This document shows, in pieces, positions 1 through 8,481 of a stretch of 24,662 bases of DNA. Positions within the stretch are counted from its first letter, which is position 1. Every line of letters begins with the position of its first letter. Location of the stretch: positions 1 through 24,662 of the forward strand of contig JAIFKN010000286.1 in the NCBI GenBank assembly GCA_020049615.1, written 5' to 3'. The notes beneath the pieces were generated by a model. That model worked only from the letters and a program-made list of their open reading frames with translations, was not told the DNA's origin and made no database searches. A program made the position numbers and the translations under genes. Source of the DNA: a bacterium (GTDB taxonomy: Bacteria > Planctomycetota > UBA11346).

Positions 1-1
1 C

Positions 2-127
2 TTCGCCACCGTCCCCACCGGCTTCACCCGCTTCATGCGCACCTTCCTGCCCTGGCAGATGTGGCGCTTCGCCATGATCAACCTCAAGATGCTGCGCCTG
101 ATGCGCAAGAGCCATCACGGCGGGTGA
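2..127 (+). CDS. C-terminal fragment of an unidentified protein (5' end outside window)
   Basis: An open frame enters the window from the left and ends at a TGA at 125-127. The last 41 residues are visible. They are rich in Phe, Met and Arg (for example PWQMWRFAMINLKMLRLM) and finish with Lys-Ser-His-His-Gly-Gly. This looks like an amphipathic or membrane-proximal helix with a basic tail. I do not recognise the family from this tail alone. The gene converges on the NifX-type gene that ends at 155, with 27 nt between the two stops and no clear terminator hairpin with a T tract. Confidence 0.6.
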   Translation, partial: FATVPTGFTRFMRTFLPWQMWRFAMINLKMLRLMRKSHHGG

Positions 128-154
128 TACCCCCGTCGGCGGCGCCGGACCACC

Positions 155-529
155 TCAGTGGGTGCAGCCGTGTCCGGCCTCGTGGTCGCCATGCCCATGA
201 TCGCAGGCGCTGGGTTCGCCGCCGGCCTGGAGGGTGCCGGCGCGGTACGCCGCCATCGCGGCCTCGACCGCGGTGCCCTCGGGCACGATGACCAGCCGCA
301 CCCCGGCCTGGGCGAGATGGCCGGCCGCCCCGCGGCCGATGGCGGTGCAGATGACGATCTCGCAATCGGCCACCGCCTGGGCCAGCGTGCCGCAGCAGCC
401 CTCGGCATGACGAGGTGAGCGGCCACCGGCCGCGTCGATCGCGACCAGGGGAAAGTCGTGGCCGAAGCGGGCGACCTGCGCGCCGTCGGGCGAGGTGGCG
501 ACGGCGATGGGGGGCAGGGTGAAGGCCAT
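155..529 (-). CDS. NifX/NifB-type dinitrogenase iron-molybdenum cofactor domain protein (ORP-like)
   Basis: The 124-residue protein has the small single-domain fold of the NifX/NifB-C/VnfY family, whose members bind Fe-S or Mo-containing clusters; the orange protein (ORP) of Desulfovibrio belongs here. Visible family features are the N-terminal beta-strand IAVATSPDG, a middle CEIVICTAIGRGA segment and the VRLVIVPEGT strand. The C-terminal tail (about residues 106-124) is rich in His, Cys, Asp and Gly, which suggests metal binding. The chosen ATG at 529 has GGAG eight bases upstream; a longer frame to 595 would overlap the upstream gene and lacks family similarity. It sits 2 nt after the stop of the DUF134 gene, so the two are co-transcribed. 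The context with a sigma-54 activator, Mrp and paired Fe-S ATPases supports an ORP-type role. Its exact cluster ligand is not knowable from the sequence. Confidence 0.85.
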   Translation of the reverse strand: MAFTLPPIAVATSPDGAQVARFGHDFPLVAIDAAGGRSPRHAEGCCGTLAQAVADCEIVICTAIGRGAAGHLAQAGVRLVIVPEGTAVEAAMAAYRAGTLQAGGEPSACDHGHGDHEAGHGCTH

Positions 530-531
530 GG

Positions 532-945
532 TCAGTTCTCCGGGTGGAGGCGGCAGTCGGGGTTGACGAGGAGGTGCATGGCGCAGCTGCCGCATGCCGG
601 GCAGCGGGTCAGCGAGGCCGGCCCCGGCCAGGTGCCGTGGCAGGCGTCGCAGGCCTGGACGGCGTCCGCCGGCACATCGATGACCAGCGAGCAGCCCTCG
701 ACGAGGACGCGGGCGACGGCCGTGCGGGCCCGTTCGAGGATGCGGCTGACGGTGGGGCGTGACACGCCCATGCGTTCCGCCGCCTCTCCCTGTTCGAGCC
801 CCTCATGGTCGCAGAGGCGCAGAGCCTCCCAGCCGTCGGCGCAGAGGTGGACCTCGGTCAGGTCGGCCATCGGCACACCACGCGGCTTGAACACCTGGAC
901 GCGGGGGCGGGCTGAGATCCGGCGCTGGCACTGCGGTCGGGCCAT
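532..945 (-). CDS. DUF134 family helix-turn-helix protein
   Basis: The 137-residue protein matches the DUF134 family: an Arg/Pro-rich N terminus (MARPQCQRR) followed by a VFKPRGVP segment, then LCADGWEALRLCDHEGL and a sigma-70-like helix-turn-helix EAAERMGVSRPTVSRIL (about residues 54-70). The family is predicted to bind DNA and is often adjacent to NifX/Mrp genes in anaerobes. Unusually Cys-rich C-terminal sequence (C99, C102, C115, C118, C121, C131) could form a zinc ribbon or Fe-S site, so redox or metal sensing is possible (inference). The start was chosen because MARPQC aligns with the usual start of the family. Its ATG (943-945) lies only 9 nt from the divergent sigma-54 activator start, so any promoter must overlap coding sequence. 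It is followed 2 nt later by the NifX-type gene. Confidence 0.88.
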   Translation of the reverse strand: MARPQCQRRISARPRVQVFKPRGVPMADLTEVHLCADGWEALRLCDHEGLEQGEAAERMGVSRPTVSRILERARTAVARVLVEGCSLVIDVPADAVQACDACHGTWPGPASLTRCPACGSCAMHLLVNPDCRLHPEN

Positions 946-954
946 GGCAGAGTT

Positions 955-2328
<1,374 letters not shown>

Positions 2329-2377
2329 TCGCGCACCGCGCACCATACCGCATACACCGACCACCAGGGACAACCAC

Positions 2378-2953
2378 ATGCCATCCATCACAGGCACCCG
2401 GACCGAGAAGAACCTGCTCAAGGCCTTCGCCGGCGAATCGCAGGCCCGCAACCGCTACACCTACTACGCCGGCAAGGCGCGGAAGGAGGGCTTCGTCCAG
2501 ATCGCGGCCATCTTCGAGGAGACGGCGAACCAGGAGAAGGAGCACGCCAAGCGCTTCTACTCGTTCCTGGAGGGCGGCGAGGTCGAGATCACCGCCTGCT
2601 TCCCGGCCGGCACCGTCGGCACCACGGCCGAGAACCTGGCCCACGCCGCCGGCGGCGAGCACGAGGAGTGGACCGAACTCTATCCGGCCTTCGCCAAGAT
2701 CGCCCGCGAAGAGGGCTTCCCCGGCATCGCCGCCGTCTTCGAGAAGGTGTGCATCGCCGAGAAGCACCACGAGGAGCGCTACCGTGCGCTGCTCAAGAAC
2801 GTGCAGGACGGCACGGTGTTCAAGAAGGGCGCCAAGACCACCTGGGCCTGCCGCAACTGCGGCTACCTGCACGAAGGCGACGAAGCGCCCAAGGCCTGCC
2901 CGGCCTGCGCCCATCCGCAGGAGCATTTCGAGGTCCAGGCCGCGAACTGGTGA
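2378..2953 (+). CDS. Rubrerythrin
   Basis: The 191-residue protein is a full-length rubrerythrin, a cytoplasmic peroxide-reducing diiron protein of anaerobes. The ferritin-like four-helix domain (about residues 1-145) shows the Glu/His metal ligand pattern: E20 in [21 protein letters not shown] around 48-56, GGEHEEW around 92-98 and AEKHHEERY around 128-135. A C-terminal rubredoxin-like domain has C158-x2-C161 and C174-x2-C177 ([15 protein letters not shown]). AGGGA precedes the ATG at a suitable distance. The gene begins 49 nt after the sigma-54 activator, so it may be read through from it. Its TGA overlaps the GTG start of the ABC permease (GTGA), an unusual partnership suggesting translational coupling. 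Confidence 0.96.
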   Translation: MPSITGTRTEKNLLKAFAGESQARNRYTYYAGKARKEGFVQIAAIFEETANQEKEHAKRFYSFLEGGEVEITACFPAGTVGTTAENLAHAAGGEHEEWTELYPAFAKIAREEGFPGIAAVFEKVCIAEKHHEERYRALLKNVQDGTVFKKGAKTTWACRNCGYLHEGDEAPKACPACAHPQEHFEVQAANW

Positions 2954-3768
2954 CCGCCGGCCCCGACCAGCCGTTCCTGCGACGGTGGGCCTCGGCGCTG
3001 CTGTGGCTCGCCGCGTCGCTGCTGCTGGCCGTGGCCCTGTGGCAGGGCCTGGCGCTGTGGCAGCGCGAGGTGCGCGGCGTGCCGTTCCCCGGCCCCTGGG
3101 AGGTGCTGCTGCGCCTGGGTGGCCTGCTCGGCGGCGAGGCCTGGCTCGGCGGATCGCTGGCGTCGCATCTGGGCGCCAGCGCCGGCCGCTGGGCCGTCGG
3201 CTTCGGCCTTGGCGCGACGATCGGCCTGGGCTGGGGCCTGCTGGTCGGCGGCTCGCGCCTCGCCGCGCGCCTGACCCGGCCCTGGCTGGAGGTCATCCAG
3301 GTGGTGCCGGGCCTGGCGTGGATCCCGATCGCGCTGCTCGTCTTCGGCGTCGGCCCGGCCGCCACCGTGGCGATGATCACCGTCACCACCATCCCGGCGG
3401 TGGCGCTGGCCACCGCCATGGGGCTGCAGGCGATGGACCGCCACCACCTCGCCGCTGCGCGGATGCTGGGCGCGGGACGTGGCGCCCTGGTGCTGACCAT
3501 CGTCCTGCCCGCGCTGCTGCCGCACCTGCTCACCGGCCTGCGCCTGGGCATGGGCGCCGCCTGGCGCGTGCTGGTCGCCGGCGAGATGGTGGTCGGGGTC
3601 GGCGGCGGCCTCGGCTACGCCATCCTGCAGTCGCGCTGGACCCTCGACTTCGAAGGCGCGCTGGCCGGCGTCCTGGTCATCGCCCTGGCCGGCTTGGCGC
3701 TGGAGCGCGGCCTCTTCGGCACGCTCGAGCGCCTGACCGTGGCGCGCTGGGGCCTGCGTGGCCGCTGA
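2950..3768 (+). CDS. ABC transporter permease (SsuC/TauC/NrtB-like)
   Basis: The 272-residue integral membrane protein belongs to the binding-protein-dependent permease family used for sulfonates, nitrate, taurine or thiamine-precursor-type substrates. About six hydrophobic segments are visible, beginning at [15 protein letters not shown]. The ATPase-contact EAA loop is recognisable around [34 protein letters not shown]. The start is taken as the GTG at 2950 that overlaps the rubrerythrin TGA; no ATG in this frame gives a complete first membrane helix. Its stop overlaps the next gene by 11 nt. The substrate cannot be assigned from the sequence. Confidence 0.9.
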   Translation: MTAGPDQPFLRRWASALLWLAASLLLAVALWQGLALWQREVRGVPFPGPWEVLLRLGGLLGGEAWLGGSLASHLGASAGRWAVGFGLGATIGLGWGLLVGGSRLAARLTRPWLEVIQVVPGLAWIPIALLVFGVGPAATVAMITVTTIPAVALATAMGLQAMDRHHLAAARMLGAGRGALVLTIVLPALLPHLLTGLRLGMGAAWRVLVAGEMVVGVGGGLGYAILQSRWTLDFEGALAGVLVIALAGLALERGLFGTLERLTVARWGLRGR

Positions 3769-4483
3769 AGCACGGTTGCGGCTGGCCGGCGTATCCTTCG
3801 CCCATCCCGGGCGGCAGGTCTTCACCGGCTTCGATCTCGAGGTCGCGGCCGGCGAGCATCTCGCCGTGCTCGGCCCGTCGGGCTGCGGCAAGACCACGCT
3901 GCTGCATCTGCTCGCCGGACTGCTGCGGCCGCAGGCCGGGCAGGTCCTGTGCTGCGGCCGGCCGATCGCCGGCGTCAGCACCGAACGCGCCCTGGTGTTC
4001 CAGGACCTCGCCCTGTTCCCGTGGTACTCCGCCCTCGGCAACGTCGCCTACGGCCTGGCCCGCCGCGGCGTGTCGCGGGCCGAGCGCGAGCAGCGCGCCG
4101 GCGAGCTGCTTGCCCGCTTCGGCATCGCCGGCGACGAGGCGCGCCGCCACCCGCACGCCCTCTCCGGCGGCCAGCGCCAGCGCGTGGCCCTGGCGCGGGC
4201 GCTGATCACCAGCCCGCGCGTGCTGCTGCTCGACGAGCCCTCGGCCGCGCTCGACTCCGCCACGGCCAGCCTGATCCAGGCCGAGCTGCGCCGCGTCCAG
4301 GACGAGGCCGGCTTCGCCTGCGTCACCGCCACACACCGCATCGACGAGGCCCTCGACAGCGCCGACCGCTGCCTGATCCTGGCCGGCCAGCCCGCGCGTG
4401 TCGCCTTCGCCTGCGACCTGCGCAGTGCCGATCGCGCCGCCATCGCCGCGCGCATCCGCGCCCATCTCACCGCATCGGAGTGA
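3758..4483 (+). CDS. ABC transporter ATP-binding protein (SsuB/TauB/NrtD-like)
   Basis: The 241-residue ATPase energises the adjacent permease. All canonical motifs are present: Walker A GPSGCGKTT, a Q-loop in LVFQDLALFPW, the signature LSGGQRQRVALARAL, Walker B VLLLDEPSAALD, and an H-loop in TATHRIDEAL. The length is typical of this importer class. The start is GTG at 3758, inside the end of the permease gene (11-nt overlap); the next gene's ATG follows the stop by 2 nt. The last 30 residues are divergent and carry no recognisable regulatory domain. Confidence 0.95.
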   Translation: MAAEARLRLAGVSFAHPGRQVFTGFDLEVAAGEHLAVLGPSGCGKTTLLHLLAGLLRPQAGQVLCCGRPIAGVSTERALVFQDLALFPWYSALGNVAYGLARRGVSRAEREQRAGELLARFGIAGDEARRHPHALSGGQRQRVALARALITSPRVLLLDEPSAALDSATASLIQAELRRVQDEAGFACVTATHRIDEALDSADRCLILAGQPARVAFACDLRSADRAAIAARIRAHLTASE

Positions 4484-4485
4484 CC

Positions 4486-5418
4486 ATGTCCCGCCTCCTT
4501 GCCTGCCTGCTCCTCGCCGCCGCGGCCATGGCCGCCGACCAGGCGCCGATCCCCTGCCGCATCGCCTATCTGGCCAAGCTGCACTACGCGCCGGTGATCG
4601 TCGGCCTCGCCGACGGCCTCTTCGCCAAGGCCGGCATCGAGGCCACCGCGGTCGTGGTCGGCCCCGGCTCGGGCATCCTCTCCGCCGAGGCCATGGCCAC
4701 CGGCGCCGCCGACGCCGCCGCCATGGGCGACGGCCCGGTGATCATCTCCAGCACGCGCGATCCGCTGCCCGTGCTGCTGGGCGCGTATGTCGCCGCCGAG
4801 CGCCAGCACCGCCTGGTCGCCCGGCCCGGCGTCGCCATCGCCTCGCCCGCCGACCTGGTCGGCAAGCGCGTGGCGGTGATGCAGGGCTCCAGCACCTACG
4901 CCGGGCTGCTGCTGCTGTTCAAGCAGCAGCAGTTCGCCCCCGGCGCGGTCACCATCGTCAATCTCAACCCCAAGGACATGGCCGCCGCGCTGCAGTCGTC
5001 GCAGGCCGATGTCGCCGCGGCCAGCGACCCGATCCCCGATCTCATCCTGCGCAAGGTGGCCGGCTCGACCGCCGCCGGCGATCTCGCCGGCCTGGGCACC
5101 GACTATCCGTACTGCCTGATGACCACGCGCCGCTGGGCCGAAGCCCATCCGGACGGCTGCCGCCGCCTGGCCGCCGCGTTGACCGCCGCCTGCGCCGTGA
5201 TCAACACCGAGCGCGAACGCGCTGTGCGCGTGGTCGCCGCCGCGACCAAGGACTCCGAGGCGGATACCCGCCGCTGGATGGAGCTGTGCCAGTGGAACCT
5301 GCGCACCGCCGAGCAGACCCTGCCGAGCCTGCTGCCGCTGGCCCAGGCGATGCAGGCGGCCGGCGCCCTGGCCAAGCCGGCGCGCCTGGCCGAGGCCTGC
5401 CCGGCCGCTGCCCGCTGA
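4486..5418 (+). CDS. ABC transporter substrate-binding protein (SsuA/NMT1-THI5-like)
   Basis: The 310-residue protein has a short signal peptide (MSRLLACLLLAAAAMAA, probable cleavage before Asp-Gln), so it is exported. The mature part has the periplasmic type II binding-protein pattern of the NMT1/THI5-SsuA-TauA group: IAYLAKLHYAPVIVGLADGLFAKAGIEA, then a Gly/Ala-rich region GAADAAAMGDGPVIIS, and LVGKRVAVMQGSSTYAG. GGAG lies five bases before the ATG. Ligands in this group include sulfonates, nitrate, bicarbonate and pyrimidine or thiamine precursors; nothing here decides among them. It closes the rubrerythrin-ABC operon and converges on the lipoprotein gene with 18 nt between the two stops. 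Confidence 0.9.
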   Translation: MSRLLACLLLAAAAMAADQAPIPCRIAYLAKLHYAPVIVGLADGLFAKAGIEATAVVVGPGSGILSAEAMATGAADAAAMGDGPVIISSTRDPLPVLLGAYVAAERQHRLVARPGVAIASPADLVGKRVAVMQGSSTYAGLLLLFKQQQFAPGAVTIVNLNPKDMAAALQSSQADVAAASDPIPDLILRKVAGSTAAGDLAGLGTDYPYCLMTTRRWAEAHPDGCRRLAAALTAACAVINTERERAVRVVAAATKDSEADTRRWMELCQWNLRTAEQTLPSLLPLAQAMQAAGALAKPARLAEACPAAAR

Positions 5419-5436
5419 ACGGCGGTCAGGCCTCCG

Positions 5437-5952
5437 TCAGGATCTGGGCGCCGGCGGCTCGACCGGCACGCTGACGATCACCGGCTTGCCGACGCTCCAC
5501 ACGCCGTCGACGCGGAGGTGCCACGGCTGGCTGTGATCGACCGTTCCGCCCAGGGGGATGTCGACATGCAGCTGCTCGGCGGCATGGCTGTTGATCCGCA
5601 GCATACCGGGGATGCGGAGCAGCTCCGTCGTCGCCAGGCCGTCGCCGTGGAAGCCGGAGCGCTCGAGGTAGACCGTGCCTGCGTGCTGCTGCGTCCCGAC
5701 CGCCAGCGCCACCGCACCTGCGCCGCCTTCGGCCCCGAGCGTCACATCGCGATCGGTGGCGTTGCGCACGGTCAGGCGCAGATGGATCGCCTGGGCGTCC
5801 TGCCGGCAGCAGGTGATGGTGGCGACCAGTCCATCCTGCTCGGCGCTGTTACCAGCGTTCGGGCAGGAGGTGCTGCGTGCGCAGCCGCCGGCTACGCCGA
5901 GCGAGAGCGCCAGGGCGGCGAGGGTGAGGTTGGGGATGAGGGGCATGCGCAT
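5437..5952 (-). CDS. Small putative lipoprotein, unknown function
   Basis: The 171-residue protein has a hydrophobic leader and a plausible lipobox Val-Ala-Gly-Gly-Cys at residues about 20-24, so it is probably lipid-anchored. The rest looks like an all-beta, immunoglobulin-like domain with alternating hydrophobic strands (HLRLTVRNATDRDVTLG, WHLRVDGVWSVGKPVIVSV). A Cys pair (TCC) lies early in the mature domain. GGAG seven bases before the ATG at 5952 supports this start; a second ATG follows two codons later. I do not recognise the family. It lies alone between two plus-strand operons, and its upstream side is the structured 5953-6263 spacer. Confidence 0.7.
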   Translation of the reverse strand: MRMPLIPNLTLAALALSLGVAGGCARSTSCPNAGNSAEQDGLVATITCCRQDAQAIHLRLTVRNATDRDVTLGAEGGAGAVALAVGTQQHAGTVYLERSGFHGDGLATTELLRIPGMLRINSHAAEQLHVDIPLGGTVDHSQPWHLRVDGVWSVGKPVIVSVPVEPPAPRS

Positions 5953-6263
5953 GACGTGACTCCGTGTCGGGATGTCCGATCAGGGAGCGTCCCATGTGCC
6001 AACGCGGACGCGTCCCGTAACCCCTTGGCCAGACGTTCAGGCATCGTCGCAGGGCTGCATCCGCGCTACTCCGGTAGCGCGCGCGTGGGCTACTGCCTGT
6101 GCGCCACCTGGTGCGGGTTCCACGAACCCGGCTGGCGGTTCAGCCGGATCGCGACGCGCACTGCAACCGGGATGCAGGCACGCTACCCGACTGGACGAGG
6201 TCTCTGTGCGGGCAAGCACTTAGCTGACGCGGCCGTTGGCATGCCGCTGGCTACCCCTGAGAC
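5953..6263. other. 311-nt intergenic region with nested inverted repeats
   Basis: No convincing gene is seen; short frames on both strands here have no family similarity. The region holds several perfect inverted repeats. 6062-6081 has 8-bp arms around TCCG. 6114-6130 has 7-bp arms around CAC. 6128-6147 has 7-bp arms around a 6-nt loop. Two longer-range complements enclose them: 6081-6086 with 6154-6159, and CTGCATCC at 6055-6062 with GGATGCAG at 6170-6177. A possible sigma-54 promoter follows at 6237-6252. On the plus strand the first hairpin has a C(UCCG)G loop, a stable UNCG-type tetraloop. The repeats could be an RNA structure or DNA sites for an enhancer-binding protein. Confidence 0.6.
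6237..6252 (+). promoter_or_regulatory. Candidate sigma-54 (-24/-12) promoter
   Basis: TGGCATG, four bases, TGGCT matches the -24/-12 consensus TGGCACG-N4-TTGCW with two mismatches. It preserves the key GG (6238-6239), ten bases, GC (6250-6251) spacing, and a pyrimidine precedes the TGG. It points into the NifX operon, and a sigma-54 activator is encoded at 955-2328. The predicted transcription start, about 12 nt after the GC, falls at the GTG of the next gene. That would make the message leaderless, which is a reason for caution. Confidence 0.35.
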
Positions 6264-7001
6264 GTGCATGTCGCCCTCACCGTTTGGAACGGCCAACTGG
6301 CCACCGTCGCCGACTTCTGCCAGCGCCTGCGCCTGGTGGAGATCGCCCAGGGCGCGGCCGGTGCGCGACGCGAGATCGACGCGCCCGGCAAGGACGCCTC
6401 GCGCTGGTGCGCCAGCCTGGCGGCCGAAGACGTCTCCACGCTGATCTGCGGCGCGATCACCCGGCACCTGGCCCAGCAGCTCGACGACGGTGGCATCGCC
6501 GTCGTCGATGGCTGCACCGGCCAGGCGGACGAGGTCCTGGCCGCCTGGATGACCGGAACCATCGGTCAACCGCAATGGCGCCTGTCCGGCTGCCAGCGCT
6601 GGCGCGGCGGGCGACCCTGCCGTCAGCGGCGCCAGCCGACCATCATCCCCACCGGAGATCCCGCCATGCGCATCGCCATCTCGTCCACCGGCTCCGACCT
6701 GGATGCGGCGCTCGATCCGCGTTTCGGGCGCACCCGCCACCTCGTGGTCTGCACCGCCGGCGCCGAGGCCGTGATCCACCACGAGAATCCGACCGCCGCC
6801 GACGCCGAGCATGGTGCCGGCATCCGCACCGCCGAGTTCGTCGCCGGCCTGGGCGTCCAGGCGGTGATCTCCGGCGCCGTCGGCCCCAAGGCCATGCAGG
6901 TGTTGCGCGCGGCCGGCATCACCGCCTACGCCAGCAGCGCCGCCACCGTCCGCGCCGCTCTCGCTGAATTGCGGGACGGCAAGCTGCACGCCGTGACCTG
7001 A
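6264..7001 (+). CDS. Tandem NifX-domain protein (two fused NifX/ORP-like domains)
   Basis: The 245-residue frame contains two complete NifX-family domains. Domain 1 (about 1-117) has the usual start VALTVWNG, the middle strand LICGAITRHLA, and a VLAAWMTG segment. Domain 2 (135-245) is a classic ORP/NifX unit: MRIAISSTGSDLDAALDPRFGRT, an ENPTA segment, VQAVISGAVGPKAMQVL, GITAYASSA. These are normally separate proteins, and here no stop separates them. The linker (118-134) contains a good ribosome-binding site, GGAG at 6654-6657, eight bases before ATG 6666. Domain 2 can therefore also be made alone as a 111-residue protein. The first start is GTG 6264, with only a weak Shine-Dalgarno. It heads the ORP-like operon. 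Confidence 0.82.
   Translation: MHVALTVWNGQLATVADFCQRLRLVEIAQGAAGARREIDAPGKDASRWCASLAAEDVSTLICGAITRHLAQQLDDGGIAVVDGCTGQADEVLAAWMTGTIGQPQWRLSGCQRWRGGRPCRQRRQPTIIPTGDPAMRIAISSTGSDLDAALDPRFGRTRHLVVCTAGAEAVIHHENPTAADAEHGAGIRTAEFVAGLGVQAVISGAVGPKAMQVLRAAGITAYASSAATVRAALAELRDGKLHAVT
6654..6668 (+). promoter_or_regulatory. Internal ribosome-binding site and ATG before the second NifX domain
   Basis: GGAG at 6654-6657 is followed by an 8-nt spacer and ATG at 6666-6668. That ATG is exactly where stand-alone NifX/ORP proteins begin. The signal is stronger than that of the GTG at 6264, so separate synthesis of the second domain is likely. Confidence 0.5.
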
Positions 7002-7025
7002 CCCCCCCTGCCAAGGAGACTTCCC

Positions 7026-7232
7026 ATGCCCCATCGTGATGGAACCGGCCCGCGCTGGGCCCAGCGCCAGCCCACCGCCAATCAGGAACCGCTCCCGGCC
7101 GAGGCCGTCGGAGCCGAACCCGACCAGGCCGCACCCCGTCCGGGCTGCCGCGGCCAGGGCGGCACCGGGCGTGGACTCGGTCGCGGCCACGGCCGCGGAT
7201 TCGGCTGCGGCCGCCGCCGCTGGTCGAACTGA
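7026..7232 (+). CDS. DUF5320-like small Gly/Arg-rich protein
   Basis: The 68-residue peptide opens with MPHRDGTGP, close to the MPRGDGTGP opening typical of DUF5320 proteins. It ends in a Gly/Arg run (GTGRGLGRGHGRGFGCGRRR). Such peptides are commonly encoded among NifX and Mrp genes in anaerobes; their function is unknown. AAGGAG lies seven bases before the ATG. The family's usual central Cys/Gly motif is weak here. The TGA shares one base with the next ATG (TGATG), which supports it as a real, coupled member of the operon. Confidence 0.75.
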   Translation: MPHRDGTGPRWAQRQPTANQEPLPAEAVGAEPDQAAPRPGCRGQGGTGRGLGRGHGRGFGCGRRRWSN

Positions 7233-7573
7233 TGCCGGTCGTCGCCGCCACCACCGCGCATGCCCGCGGCCACAACTGCTGCCAGGCCATCCTGCACGCC
7301 TTCCAGGAGCGCTGCCTGGTCGATGACGGGCGCATCGCGGCCGCCAGCCGGGCCGGAGCCGGCCGGGCTCCTGGCGGTCGCTGCGGGGCGCTGCACGCCG
7401 CGCTCGAACTGGTCGAGGTGGAGCAGCAGCCAGGACTCGAAGCGGCCTTCGTCGCCTTCGCTGGCGCAGCCGCCTGCCGGGAGATCCGCCGGCTGCGTCG
7501 GGTCTCCTGCAACGCCTGCGTCGGCGAGGCTGCCCGTCTGGTGGCCGAGCGGCTGCGCCAGGGCGCGGCATGA
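7232..7573 (+). CDS. C_GCAxxG_C_C family putative redox-active protein
   Basis: The 113-residue protein shows the widely spaced cysteines that name this family: C16 (HNCCQAILHAF), C51 in GGRCGAL, C82 in ACREIRR, and C93/C96 in VSCNACVGEAARL. Members are small cytoplasmic proteins, thought to be redox-active, that occur near redox and metal genes. Function is otherwise unknown. The gene overlaps its neighbours at both ends (TGATG upstream, ATGA downstream), placing it inside the ORP-like operon just before the first ferredoxin-ATPase. Confidence 0.8.
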   Translation: MPVVAATTAHARGHNCCQAILHAFQERCLVDDGRIAAASRAGAGRAPGGRCGALHAALELVEVEQQPGLEAAFVAFAGAAACREIRRLRRVSCNACVGEAARLVAERLRQGAA

Positions 7574-8481
7574 GCGTGGCGGCTGGCATCCGACGCCTGC
7601 GCCTCGTCGTCCTCAGCGGCAAGGGCGGCGCAGGCAAGACCACGGTCGCCTGCGGCCTGACCCGGGCCCTGCGCGCGGCCGGTCATGCCGTGACGCTGGT
7701 GGACGCCGACGCCGAGGCGCCGGATGCCGCCGTGACCCTGCCGGTGCGCTGGCAGCCGCCGAGCACCGTGCACCTGCAGGTGCCGGTGGTCGACGCCGCA
7801 CGTTGCGACGGCTGCGGCGCTTGCGCCGCGGGCTGCCAGTTCAACGCCCTGGCCATGGCCGGCGGGAAACCGCTGGTCTTCGCCGACCTCTGCCACGGCT
7901 GCGGCGCCTGCGCGCTGATCTGCACGGAGCACGGCGCCGCCATCCGCGAGCAGCCGTTCCCGATCGGCAGCGTACGCCGCGGTTCGGCCGCCTGGGGCGA
8001 CCTGATCGAGGCCCGCACCGCCATCGGCGTGGCCCGCGCCAGCCAGGTGATCAGCGCCGCCTTGGCCGAGGCCGGCCCGCGCGGCTGCCAGATCGTGGAT
8101 GGCCCGCCTGGCACCGGCTGCAGCGCCGTCGCCGCCCTGGCCGGGGCCGACCTCGCCCTGGTGGTGGTCGAGGCCACGCCCTTCGGCCGCCATGACGCGG
8201 CGCTGGCCATCGAGCTGGTGCGCTCCCGCGGCCTGCCGCTGCGCATCGTGCTCAACCGCTGCCTCGCCTCGGACCTGGCCGAGTCCCGCGCCTGGTGCGC
8301 AGAGTTGGGCATGCCGATCGCCGCCGTGATCGACGACGATCCCGACCTCGGCCGGGCCGGGGCCGAGGGCCTCGATCCCTGGCTGCACGCGCCGGCCTTC
8401 GCCGCCGTCTGCCGGCACCTGGCCCTGACCCTGACCACCCCGGCAGCGACGCCATGTCTGGAACCCGCCGATGCGCACTGA
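7570..8481 (+). CDS. MinD/ParA-type P-loop ATPase with inserted 2[4Fe-4S] ferredoxin domain (first of a pair)
   Basis: The 303-residue protein has a deviant Walker A SGKGGAGKTT (16-25), the VDADAEAPD switch and a DGPPGTGCSAVAAL Walker-B region, as in the MinD/Mrp superfamily. Between them lies a ferredoxin insert with two CX2CX2CX3C motifs: C79-C82-C85-C89 and C108-C111-C114-C118. Together they should bind two [4Fe-4S] clusters. Paired ATPases of this design are components of the Desulfovibrio ORP complex. ATGA overlap links it to the C_GCAxxG gene, and its end overlaps the DUF89 gene by 11 nt. A role in cluster assembly or in ATP-driven redox switching of ORP proteins is inferred. Confidence 0.93.
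   Translation: MSVAAGIRRLRLVVLSGKGGAGKTTVACGLTRALRAAGHAVTLVDADAEAPDAAVTLPVRWQPPSTVHLQVPVVDAARCDGCGACAAGCQFNALAMAGGKPLVFADLCHGCGACALICTEHGAAIREQPFPIGSVRRGSAAWGDLIEARTAIGVARASQVISAALAEAGPRGCQIVDGPPGTGCSAVAALAGADLALVVVEATPFGRHDAALAIELVRSRGLPLRIVLNRCLASDLAESRAWCAELGMPIAAVIDDDPDLGRAGAEGLDPWLHAPAFAAVCRHLALTLTTPAATPCLEPADAH

Noticed and set aside
2329..2377. Promoter before rubrerythrin
   Set aside because: I see no convincing -24/-12 or -35/-10 match in the 49-nt gap; read-through from the activator gene is equally likely.
5419..5437. Imperfect hairpin between the convergent ABC and lipoprotein stops
   Set aside because: ACGGCGG can pair with CCTCCGT with one mismatch, but there is no T tract on either strand, so I do not call a terminator.
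6110..6150. tRNA-like GGGTTC/GAACCC hairpin
   Set aside because: The loop is three bases and no acceptor, D or anticodon arms can be built around it.
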